From positions 1 through 41,308 of the forward strand of contig QHRA01000175.1 of NCBI GenBank assembly GCA_003221295.1: DNA of 41,308 nt. The letters run 5' to 3'. The translations under genes were made by a program, and so were the position numbers. Positions 1 through 7,696 of this stretch are shown piece by piece (position 1 is the stretch's first letter; each line of letters opens with the position of its first letter). The notes beneath the pieces are model-generated. The model was not told the origin of the DNA, did no database searches, and saw nothing but the letters and a program-made list of their open reading frames with translations. Source of the stretch: Verrucomicrobiota bacterium. Its GTDB lineage: Bacteria; Verrucomicrobiota; Verrucomicrobiia; Chthoniobacterales; UBA10450.

Positions 1-1
1 T

Positions 2-235
2 AAGGCGAAAATGGATCTGATTGTTAGTCGGGTTAATGGCAGCTTTGGCGGTCTGCGCGGTAGAACTGTCATCGAGCTGGAGGACGGGACGGCGTGGAAG
101 CAAGCAAATGCCGAAGATCGTTTCCGCGGCTCGCCCGTTGATCACCCCGGCGCTGCCGTGATCCACGGCATTTTTGGTTACAAAATGCGCGTTGAAGGCG
201 TGCCGGAGTTTTACGTCGATCCGGTCAGGAAGTAA
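2..235 (+). CDS. C-terminal end of an uncharacterised protein (probably truncated by the window start; frame open upstream of the ATG at 11)
   Basis: Frame open from base 2 to TAA at 233-235; no family recognised. Confidence 0.45.
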   Translation, partial: KAKMDLIVSRVNGSFGGLRGRTVIELEDGTAWKQANAEDRFRGSPVDHPGAAVIHGIFGYKMRVEGVPEFYVDPVRK

Positions 236-262
236 TTGGTCGCAAGGTTACAGGACAGATGG

Positions 263-281
263 CATCGGCTTCGAGCCGATG
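263..281. repeat. Short perfect hairpin between convergent genes
   Basis: CATCGGCT-TCG-AGCCGATG. Confidence 0.6.
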
Positions 282-291
282 TTTAGTGAGA

Positions 292-373
292 TGGTAGTCT
301 GGCTTCCGGGCCGGAGAGCCTACAGCTCGGAGAGAGGCAACCGTTCCTTGGGCGACCGGCGATCGCGGCTACA
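292..373. repeat. Degenerate composite palindromic repeat next to the lysC stop
   Basis: gtagtctggcttccgggccggagagcctaca plus terminal gaccggcgatcgcggctaca, resembling the CCGCGGCTACA arm at 4891-4915. Confidence 0.5.
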
Positions 374-376
374 ACT

Positions 377-1615
377 TCAGATTGCGGTCGCCACTGGTCC
401 TAGTCGCGCTAGACCGAACGCTTCGTGCGTTAGTCGTGCTGCTTGGTCGGCTTCGGCTTCGTTAATGACGACTGCGATTTTTATTTCGGAAGTCGAGATC
501 AACTGAATATTAATTCCGCCGCGGCCGAGACAGTCGAAGAATTTCGCGGCTACGCCCGAGTGCGAACGCATTCCGATGCCGACCACGCTTAGCTTGGCGA
601 CGCCGCTTTTGGCGATCAACTGCGCTGCTTTAAGTTCCGCAACGATCGGCGTGAGTAGTTTTTTCGCCAGATCGAGGTCGTTTTCGTGGATCGTGAACGA
701 GATGTCGGTCGTTCCATGTTCAGAAACGCTTTGCACAATCATATCGACGACAATGTTCGCTTCCGAAATTGTCGAGAAAATCCGGGCGGCGATCCCGGGT
801 TTGTCGCGAACATCGTCGACGGTAAGCTTTGCCTGTTTGCGGTCGACACTGACTCCACGCACAACCACATCTTCCATGTTGGCCATCTCCTCTTTCGCCA
901 GCGTTCCAGCCGCGTCGTGGAAGCTGGAACGGACCTCAAATGGAACAGAGAATTTTTTCGCGAATTCGACGGCGCGCGACTGCATCACTTTGGAACCCGC
1001 ACCTGCCATTTCCAGCAACTCGTCGTAGGAAATTTCGTCGATTTTTTTTGCGTCACCGATCAGGTGCGGATCGCAGGTAAATACGCCGTCCACATCAGTG
1101 AAAATCTGGCAGGCGTCGGCATTCAGTGCGCCAGCCAGCGCGATGGCAGTCAAATCCGAGCCCCCGCGACCAAGTGTCGTCGTTTCGCCCTCGTTCGTTT
1201 GCCCCTGAAATCCGGCAACGACGACGATGTAATCCTCGTTCAAAAGATAATGGATTTGCCGCGGACTGATGTTCGCGATTTTCGCTTTTGTGTGCGTGCG
1301 GTCGGTCAGGATGCCTGCTTCCGAGCCGGTCAGGGAAACGGCGCGACCACCGAACGCGTTGACTGCCATCGCGACCAGCGCACTGGCGGCGCATTCGCCG
1401 GTGGCGAGCAAAAGATCGAGTTCGCGTGGGGTCGGTTGCGGCGAAACTTCGCGCGCCAACTTGATTAAATTGTCGGTCACGCCAGCCATTGCTGAAACGA
1501 CTGCGACGACGCGGCAACCTTCGCGCTGCGTTTCCAGAATGCGTCGCGCTACGTTACAAATTCTGGCGGCGTCGCCGACCGATGTGCCGCCGTATTTTTG
1601 AACGATCAGGCGCAT
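377..1615 (-). CDS. lysC: Aspartate kinase with C-terminal ACT domains
   Basis: N-terminus MRLIVQKYGGTSVGDAARI; TTLGRGGSDLTAIALA; FTDVDGVFTCDP; ACT-like C-terminus. Confidence 0.96.
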   Translation of the reverse strand: MRLIVQKYGGTSVGDAARICNVARRILETQREGCRVVAVVSAMAGVTDNLIKLAREVSPQPTPRELDLLLATGECAASALVAMAVNAFGGRAVSLTGSEAGILTDRTHTKAKIANISPRQIHYLLNEDYIVVVAGFQGQTNEGETTTLGRGGSDLTAIALAGALNADACQIFTDVDGVFTCDPHLIGDAKKIDEISYDELLEMAGAGSKVMQSRAVEFAKKFSVPFEVRSSFHDAAGTLAKEEMANMEDVVVRGVSVDRKQAKLTVDDVRDKPGIAARIFSTISEANIVVDMIVQSVSEHGTTDISFTIHENDLDLAKKLLTPIVAELKAAQLIAKSGVAKLSVVGIGMRSHSGVAAKFFDCLGRGGINIQLISTSEIKIAVVINEAEADQAARLTHEAFGLARLGPVATAI

Positions 1616-1688
1616 CGTGAAATCGCGGTGTTTGATAAAAGCTGGAGCGGCACGCCAGACGAGGCTTTGCGATGTGGTCGGCTTTCTG

Positions 1689-2771
1689 TCAACTGCGCGT
1701 GATCGCTTCGCGCACGGCCTCGATGTTTGGCGCTACCGGCGCCGCCTGGGAAAATTTAGCTGACACGATCTCGGGATCCTTCAAACCGTGGCCGGTGCAA
1801 GTGCAAACAACAGTCAAGTCCTTCGGCATCAGGTCGCGCCGTTTTTCCCGTGCCAATTTTAACAATCCGGCAATTGGAGCGGCGCTCGCCGGCTCAACGA
1901 AGATTCCTTCTGTTTGTGCGAGCCATGATTGCGCTTCCAGAATTTCGCGGTCCGTCACGATCTCAACTGCGCCGCCTGAGTCATCGATTGCGCGCTGCGC
2001 TGCTTCCCAGCTCGCGGGATTTCCGATGCGAATGGCGGACGCAACCGTTTCAGGTTTTTCGATCACGCGACGATGAAACACCGGCGCGGCGTGTTCAGCT
2101 TGAATTCCAATCATGCGCGGGAGCCCACGCGATTTGCCAAGCTTCTTGTATTCGGAATATCCAGCGGCGTAGGCGGTAAGATTTCCGGCGTTCCCGAGTG
2201 GAAGAACGTGGATATCCGGTGCGTCTCCAAGTTCATCGACGATCTCAAACGCAGCAGTTTTCTGTCCAGCGATCCGGTCGGGGTTAATTGAATTCACGAT
2301 AGCGAACTCGCCCTGGTCTCCGAGTTCGCGAACGATTCGGAGCGCGTCATCGAAATTACCGTCGATGGAGACGACGCGCGCGCCGTGGGCAATTGCTTGC
2401 ACCATTTTGCCGCTGGCAATTTTCCCGGCCGGCAAAATCACGGCGCAACGAATTCCTGCGCGCGCCGCGTAGGCCGCGGCGGAGGCGGACGTGTTTCCGG
2501 TCGATGCGCAAATTAGAGCCTGAGCTCCGCGTTCGAGCGCTTTAGAAACGGCAACAGTCATGCCGCGGTCCTTGAAGGAGCCAGTCGGATTCAAGCCTTC
2601 GTATTTAACGAAAACGCGGGCGCCAATCCGGTCCGAAAGCTTTGGGGTTTCGATTAGCGGAGTCGAGCCTTCGCCGAGCGTAACGACTGGCGTCGCTTGG
2701 CTGACCGGCAGATATTCGCGATAGCGGGCAATTACTCCCCTACCCCAGGACTTTTTCGATTCGTTTTGCAT
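1689..2771 (-). CDS. thrC: Threonine synthase
   Basis: PLP motif FVKYEGLNPTGSFKDRGM; ICASTGNTSASAAAYAARAG; next to lysC. Confidence 0.95.
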   Translation of the reverse strand: MQNESKKSWGRGVIARYREYLPVSQATPVVTLGEGSTPLIETPKLSDRIGARVFVKYEGLNPTGSFKDRGMTVAVSKALERGAQALICASTGNTSASAAAYAARAGIRCAVILPAGKIASGKMVQAIAHGARVVSIDGNFDDALRIVRELGDQGEFAIVNSINPDRIAGQKTAAFEIVDELGDAPDIHVLPLGNAGNLTAYAAGYSEYKKLGKSRGLPRMIGIQAEHAAPVFHRRVIEKPETVASAIRIGNPASWEAAQRAIDDSGGAVEIVTDREILEAQSWLAQTEGIFVEPASAAPIAGLLKLAREKRRDLMPKDLTVVCTCTGHGLKDPEIVSAKFSQAAPVAPNIEAVREAITRS

Positions 2772-2839
2772 CTGCGACAGCGTAACTTGCCGAAATGCGT
2801 TGCAAAAAGCACGTGCTCGTTTTCGTTTAAAGTTGGTCT

Positions 2840-5800
2840 ATGCCTGAACTGAGCAAGGAAGAGAAACTGCGACTCTTAACTATTCTGCTTGAGAGCAGGC
2901 ATGGTGACCTGCGCGAGCAAAATCTCAATCGCCAGGGCAAAGGTCACTTTCACGTTTCTGGGATGGGCCACGAAGCGCTCGCTGCCATTTCCATTCAAAT
3001 GCAGGAGAATGATTACATTGTTCCCTTCTACCGCGATCGCGCACTGGTACTCGGTCGTGGAGTCAGCTCGCGACAGCTGGCCATTGATTATTTCGCGAAG
3101 GCCAAAGGCGAAAGCCACGGACGGCAAATGCCGTCGCATTACAGCTGCGCAGAAAAACACATCTGGAGTGTGCCGACCCCAACTGGTTCACAACTTCTGC
3201 CGGCGTGCGGGATAGCGTGGGGAATCAAACTGGATGGGAAAAATGCTGTTGTGGTCGCAACCGTTGGCGATGCTGCAACTCGGCAAGGCGATTTTTACGA
3301 AGCTATTTGTTTCGCGAAAGAAAAGAAATTGCCGCTCTTGTTCGTCGTCGAGGACAACGGTTACGGCATCAGTAGTCCCACCCGCAAAATCAATCCCCGT
3401 GCGCTCGATGTGGTGCAGCCGAATGATTGGCGCGAACTCGACGGCGCCAACGTTGGAGAAACGTATGAGGAAGCCGCGAAAGCTTTCGCGCACATTCGCG
3501 CCGGAAAAGGACCGGTTTTTTTCTGGGCGATGATGGAACGGCTGTCCAGTCACACCAGCTCCGACGACCAGAAGCTTTATCGCAGTGCGGAAGAGCTGAA
3601 AAGATGTGCCGAATGCGATCCGCTAAAGAAATGGAAGGAACAATTGATTGCGGAAGGACTGATCAGCGAATCCGATTACGCCAATCTCGACAACGAAATC
3701 AAAGAACGGATTCGCCGCGAATTTTCGGATGCGGAAAAAGAGCAGGACCCGTCAGCTGACGAACTCTTCAACGAGGTCACAGGAAAATTCCCAGAATTGA
3801 ACGACGAAGTTTTGCCGTCAGGAAAATATCGCATTGGCGATACCATTAACAAAACGTTGCGGCTCGGTCTCGAGCGCGACAAACGTCGAATCATTTTTGG
3901 GGAAGACATTGAAGACCCGAAAGGCGGCGTCTTTCGGCTGACGCAGAAACTTTCGACCGAATTCCCGGATCAGGTTTTCAATTCGCCGCTGGCGGAGTCG
4001 ACCATTCTTGGTGTCGCGTGTGGCCTTGGTTCTTACGGCAAGCGCCCCGTTTTCGAATTACAGTTCATCGACTTCATCGGGCCCGGTTGGAACCAACTGG
4101 TGACCAACATCTGCTGTCTGCGCTGGCGTTCATTTGGCCAGTGGAAATGTCCGATGGTGATTTATGCGCCTTACGGTGCGTATCTGCCGGGCGGAAGTCT
4201 ATGGCACAGCCAGGCAAACGAAGCAGCGCTGGCGCATTATCCGGGCCTTTCGGTGGTGATTCCATCCACGCCGGAAGATGCCGCAGGATTGTTGTGGACC
4301 GCGATGCACTGCGAGGATCCGGTCCTTTTTTTGATTCCAAAACACATGTTCTGGGCGGAACGCGAAAGCGCGGAAGCGATTCGCGCGGTCCCGCTTGGGA
4401 AAGCACGCAAACGCCAGGCTGGATCGAACGTGACGCTGATTACCTGGGGCAACACGGTGGAGAAGGCGCTCGAAGCAATTCAACAAATCGAAAATGAAGC
4501 GAGTATCGAATTGATTGATCTGCGTTCGATTTCCCCATGGGACCGCGAGACAGTCGAGGAATCGGTGCGAAAAACTGGACGGGTTATCATTATCCAGGAA
4601 GACACCGAAAACTGTAGTGTGGGGCAGATGATCATCGCGCATCTGATGTCGCAAACCGATCTTTGGAGCAAGATAGTTAGTCCCCCAATTCTCGTTAGCA
4701 AAGGCAACGTCATGATTGGTTACAACCCGATTTACGAGTACGCCGCGTTGCCTGATATTCAGAGAATCGTGGCTGCCATTCGAAAATCGATTTCGACAAA
4801 GGAACTGCGCGCTGTAGGGGCAGCCGTGTCGGCTGCAGAATCGGACGACGGCGGGCGACGCGCCCGCCCCTACAGCGGCCGAGAGCCGCAGCCGCGGCCG
4901 GCGACCGCGGCTACAAATACGCAAAGCATCACCGTGCCAATCATGGGCGAAGGAATTCGCTCGGCCAAAGTCGTGGCATTGCTGAAGAAGCCGGGAGATC
5001 CCATTGAATTGGACGACGCACTTTGCGAAGTTGAAACCGACAAAGCGGTTTATCCGATTGAATCGTCGTTCGCTGGAACAATGGGCCAATGGAAAGTCGA
5101 AGTCGGCGCCACGGTGGAGATCGGTCAGGAACTGGGAACTATTTTAACGGAATCTGCTGATCAAGTCGAGGCGACGCCGAGGGAATCTGTAGCCGCGGTC
5201 GCTGGCCGCGGCCTGACTCCGGAAAAGCCGCGGCCAGCGACCGCGGCTACAACAAGAGATCCTGCGCTTTCCCCGACCATCACCCGCAAACTCAGCCGCG
5301 TCATTCCCGCCAACCTGCAAATCGACGCGCGCTGGGATGCTATTCGCAAGGTGCGCGACGTGGCGAAAAAGAAAAACGACCGCAACGCGCCCTCGCCATC
5401 GGTTATGATGGCGTGGGCGGTTGTGCGCGCGATGGAAAAACATGCGCCGTTTCGTCGTTTGGTTTTGGAGGATGAGACAATTGTCGAAAACGAAAATTTC
5501 GACCTCGGTATTGCGGTAGCGATCGAAGGCGATCGCCTTGCCACCGCCGTCATCACGGAAGCGAACCGAAAAAGTTGGGCTGAATTCGCCGAGATTTATC
5601 GCAAGACTGTCGATGAGACTCGCGCCGGACGCGTTGATGCGATGAATGCCCCTGTTGTCATCAGCAGTCTCGGCGCCTTTGGCGTGCGGGCGGCAGCACC
5701 GATCGTCGTGCCACCTTCAGTCGGGACGCTCTTCATCGGCTCAGCTCATCGTGAAATGTTGCGCAACGGAAGGAAAAACGAAACGGCGGAGGTGATCACG

Positions 5801-5926
5801 CTTTCCCTCACCTTCGATCATCGGGTCGTGAACGGTGCTGGTGCTGCCAATTTCGCGCACGAAATCAAAGAGCAAATCGAGCAGTTCAAGATTCCGGCGG
5901 CGGAAACGCGCGCCGCCAAATCGTAG
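2840..5926 (+). CDS. Fused 2-oxoacid dehydrogenase: E1alpha - E1beta - lipoyl domain - E2 acyltransferase (branched-chain or pyruvate type)
   Basis: One ORF: E1alpha TPP region (VATVGDAATRQGDFYEAICFA...VVEDNGYGIS), E1beta (FGEDIEDPKGGVFRLTQKL...NSPLAESTILGVACGLG), lipoyl motif (VETDKAVYPIES), E2 catalytic motif (LTFDHRVVNGAGAANF). Confidence 0.92.
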   Translation: MPELSKEEKLRLLTILLESRHGDLREQNLNRQGKGHFHVSGMGHEALAAISIQMQENDYIVPFYRDRALVLGRGVSSRQLAIDYFAKAKGESHGRQMPSHYSCAEKHIWSVPTPTGSQLLPACGIAWGIKLDGKNAVVVATVGDAATRQGDFYEAICFAKEKKLPLLFVVEDNGYGISSPTRKINPRALDVVQPNDWRELDGANVGETYEEAAKAFAHIRAGKGPVFFWAMMERLSSHTSSDDQKLYRSAEELKRCAECDPLKKWKEQLIAEGLISESDYANLDNEIKERIRREFSDAEKEQDPSADELFNEVTGKFPELNDEVLPSGKYRIGDTINKTLRLGLERDKRRIIFGEDIEDPKGGVFRLTQKLSTEFPDQVFNSPLAESTILGVACGLGSYGKRPVFELQFIDFIGPGWNQLVTNICCLRWRSFGQWKCPMVIYAPYGAYLPGGSLWHSQANEAALAHYPGLSVVIPSTPEDAAGLLWTAMHCEDPVLFLIPKHMFWAERESAEAIRAVPLGKARKRQAGSNVTLITWGNTVEKALEAIQQIENEASIELIDLRSISPWDRETVEESVRKTGRVIIIQEDTENCSVGQMIIAHLMSQTDLWSKIVSPPILVSKGNVMIGYNPIYEYAALPDIQRIVAAIRKSISTKELRAVGAAVSAAESDDGGRRARPYSGREPQPRPATAATNTQSITVPIMGEGIRSAKVVALLKKPGDPIELDDALCEVETDKAVYPIESSFAGTMGQWKVEVGATVEIGQELGTILTESADQVEATPRESVAAVAGRGLTPEKPRPATAATTRDPALSPTITRKLSRVIPANLQIDARWDAIRKVRDVAKKKNDRNAPSPSVMMAWAVVRAMEKHAPFRRLVLEDETIVENENFDLGIAVAIEGDRLATAVITEANRKSWAEFAEIYRKTVDETRAGRVDAMNAPVVISSLGAFGVRAAAPIVVPPSVGTLFIGSAHREMLRNGRKNETAEVITLSLTFDHRVVNGAGAANFAHEIKEQIEQFKIPAAETRAAKS
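4813..4874. repeat. Palindromic element, three-way-junction type, in frame inside the E1-E2 fusion gene
   Basis: Outer stem TGTAGGGGC/GCCCCTACA; inner hairpins GCAGCCG-tgt-CGGCTGC and GCGGGCG-acg-CGCCCGC. Confidence 0.85.
4891..4915. repeat. Solo arm of the TGTAGCCGCGG palindrome family, in frame inside the E1-E2 fusion gene
   Basis: GCCGCGGCCGGCGACCGCGGCTACA; exact reverse complement of the arm at 26921-26945. Confidence 0.85.
5188..5251. repeat. TGTAGCCGCGG palindrome, full copy, in frame inside the E1-E2 fusion gene
   Basis: Perfect 25-bp arms TGTAGCCGCGGTCGCTGGCCGCGGC (5188-5212) and GCCGCGGCCAGCGACCGCGGCTACA (5227-5251), 14-nt loop. Confidence 0.95.
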
Positions 5927-5976
5927 CGAAGACGATTCTGTATTCGAGAAAAGATTTATTTTTGTGCGGCTTCCGC

Positions 5977-6741
5977 TTACAGCGCCCAATTTGGCTTCCG
6001 CTTCTCGTTGAAGGCGGTAATGCCTTCACGCGCTTCGGTCGATCCACGCGCCTGCATATGATGCTTCAATGCTCGCTCGAGATCGTCTTTTACTGAGGTC
6101 GACCAAAGCTCTTCAATCATCCGTTTCGTCTGCAGGACCGCATTTGGCGCGCCTTGCAAAACAGAATCAGCGAACTTCAGCGCTTCATTCATTACCTCCT
6201 TCGCGGGCACGACACGATTCACTAAGCCCATTTCGAGAGCGCGTTTTGCATCAATCAGTTCCCCACCCAAAAGCAATTCGCGCATATCGCGTTCGCGCAG
6301 TTGCCGGCGTAGGAAGGTCATGACCAACCCAGCGACGAGCCCGCGCCGCGTTTCCGGATAACCAATCTTCGTTCCTTCCGCGGCAACAACGTAGTCACAG
6401 GCCGACATAATGCCGGCGCCACCGGCAACCGCGGCTCCATGGACGGCCGCGATGGTTACTGGACGCGCCTCGTTGAGCGCGCCAAGCACGTGCGCAACCA
6501 AATCTGCAGTCGCGTGCGCCTTGGTTTGATTCTGCGCTTCCTTCAAATCCAAACCAGTACAGAATGCCGCTCCCGCGCCACTCAAAATAAGAATGCGCTC
6601 CCTTATCTCGTCCGAGGCAAGTTTGATCGACGCGATCAGCTCGGTCAGCAGCTGGATCGATAACGCGTTACGGCGTTCGGGGCGGTTCAGAGTTACGACG
6701 GTGATCTGCGGTGTTTTCTTTTCGACAAGAACGACAGGCAT
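5977..6741 (-). CDS. Enoyl-CoA hydratase/isomerase family protein (candidate methylglutaconyl-CoA hydratase)
   Basis: TLNRPERRNALS, GAGAAFCTGLDLKE, AAVHGAAVAGGAGIMSACDYVVA; start trimmed to the ATG at 6741 (MPVVLVEKK). Confidence 0.85.
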   Translation of the reverse strand: MPVVLVEKKTPQITVVTLNRPERRNALSIQLLTELIASIKLASDEIRERILILSGAGAAFCTGLDLKEAQNQTKAHATADLVAHVLGALNEARPVTIAAVHGAAVAGGAGIMSACDYVVAAEGTKIGYPETRRGLVAGLVMTFLRRQLRERDMRELLLGGELIDAKRALEMGLVNRVVPAKEVMNEALKFADSVLQGAPNAVLQTKRMIEELWSTSVKDDLERALKHHMQARGSTEAREGITAFNEKRKPNWAL

Positions 6742-6811
6742 GGGACGCTTTTCCTGGTTGCAGCGCGGCAAACGTCGCACTTTCGACTTAATCTGCTAGT
6801 AACTTTCCGCG

Positions 6812-7696
6812 ATGGAATCCATCAAGCTCATCGAGTGTCCACGAGACGCGTGGCAGGGTCTCCCCGGTCAGATTCCGACCGAGCGAAAGGCGGAATATTT
6901 GCGCGGCCTGGTGGCGGCAGGCTTCCGACATATTGATGCAGTAAGTTTCGTCTCGCCGAAAGCTGTGCCGCAGATGGCTGACAGTGAGAAGGTTCTCGAG
7001 CAACTTGGGCCGCTCGAGGAGGTTGAGATCATCGGCATTGTTGTGAACGAAAGAGGCGCGGAGCGCGCGATCGCGACCGGGGCGGTAAGCACGCTGGGCT
7101 ATCCGTGTTCAATCTCGAAGACGTTTCTGCGCAGAAACCAAAATCAATCGCCGGAGCAGAACGAAGAGCTGTTGAAGAAAATTCGCAAGCAGGCAGACGA
7201 AGCTGGTCTGGCAATGGTTGCCTACATTTCAATGGCTTTTGGGAATCCTTATGGCGATCCATGGAGCGAAGACAAAGTCGCGCAGGCCGCCGAAACCATC
7301 GTGGGTCTTGGTATTCGTTCCGTCTCAATCGCCGACACGGTGGGAGCAGCGGATCCGGCGCTGGTTCATCGCGTGGTGGCGGCGGTCGTGCGCGAATGTC
7401 CTGAATGTGAAATGGGCATCCATATGCATAGCACGCGCGCAGAAGCAGTGACGAAAGTGCTGGCTGCGTACGACGCTGGATGCCGGCGTTTCGATTCCGC
7501 CATTGGCGGGCTTGGCGGTTGCCCCTTCGCGCAAGATAAATTGGTCGGGAATATCCCGACGGAAGAAGTCTTGCGTGCATTGCAACAGCGCGGCCTGACA
7601 CTCCCGGTAAATGGGCGATTCACCAAAGTCGTGGCGCTGAATGCCGCCATCAGCGGCGAATTTTCAACTAACGAAATATCGGGCAATCAAACTTGA
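6812..7696 (+). CDS. Hydroxymethylglutaryl-CoA lyase
   Basis: IKLIECPRDAWQGLPGQIPTERKAEYLRGLVAAGF; DTVGAADPALVHRVV; GIHMHSTR; GGLGGCPFA signature. Confidence 0.92.
   Translation: MESIKLIECPRDAWQGLPGQIPTERKAEYLRGLVAAGFRHIDAVSFVSPKAVPQMADSEKVLEQLGPLEEVEIIGIVVNERGAERAIATGAVSTLGYPCSISKTFLRRNQNQSPEQNEELLKKIRKQADEAGLAMVAYISMAFGNPYGDPWSEDKVAQAAETIVGLGIRSVSIADTVGAADPALVHRVVAAVVRECPECEMGIHMHSTRAEAVTKVLAAYDAGCRRFDSAIGGLGGCPFAQDKLVGNIPTEEVLRALQQRGLTLPVNGRFTKVVALNAAISGEFSTNEISGNQT

Noticed and set aside
686-1468. Long plus-strand ORF (260 aa) opposite lysC
   Set aside because: Shadow ORF antisense to a clearly conserved gene; no family resemblance.
4199-5089. 296-aa minus-strand ORF opposite the E1-E2 fusion
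   Set aside because: Antisense to strongly conserved E1beta/lipoyl sequence; high GC creates long spurious ORFs.
7029-7601. 190-aa minus-strand ORF inside HMG-CoA lyase
   Set aside because: Shadow ORF with Arg/Pro-rich composition.
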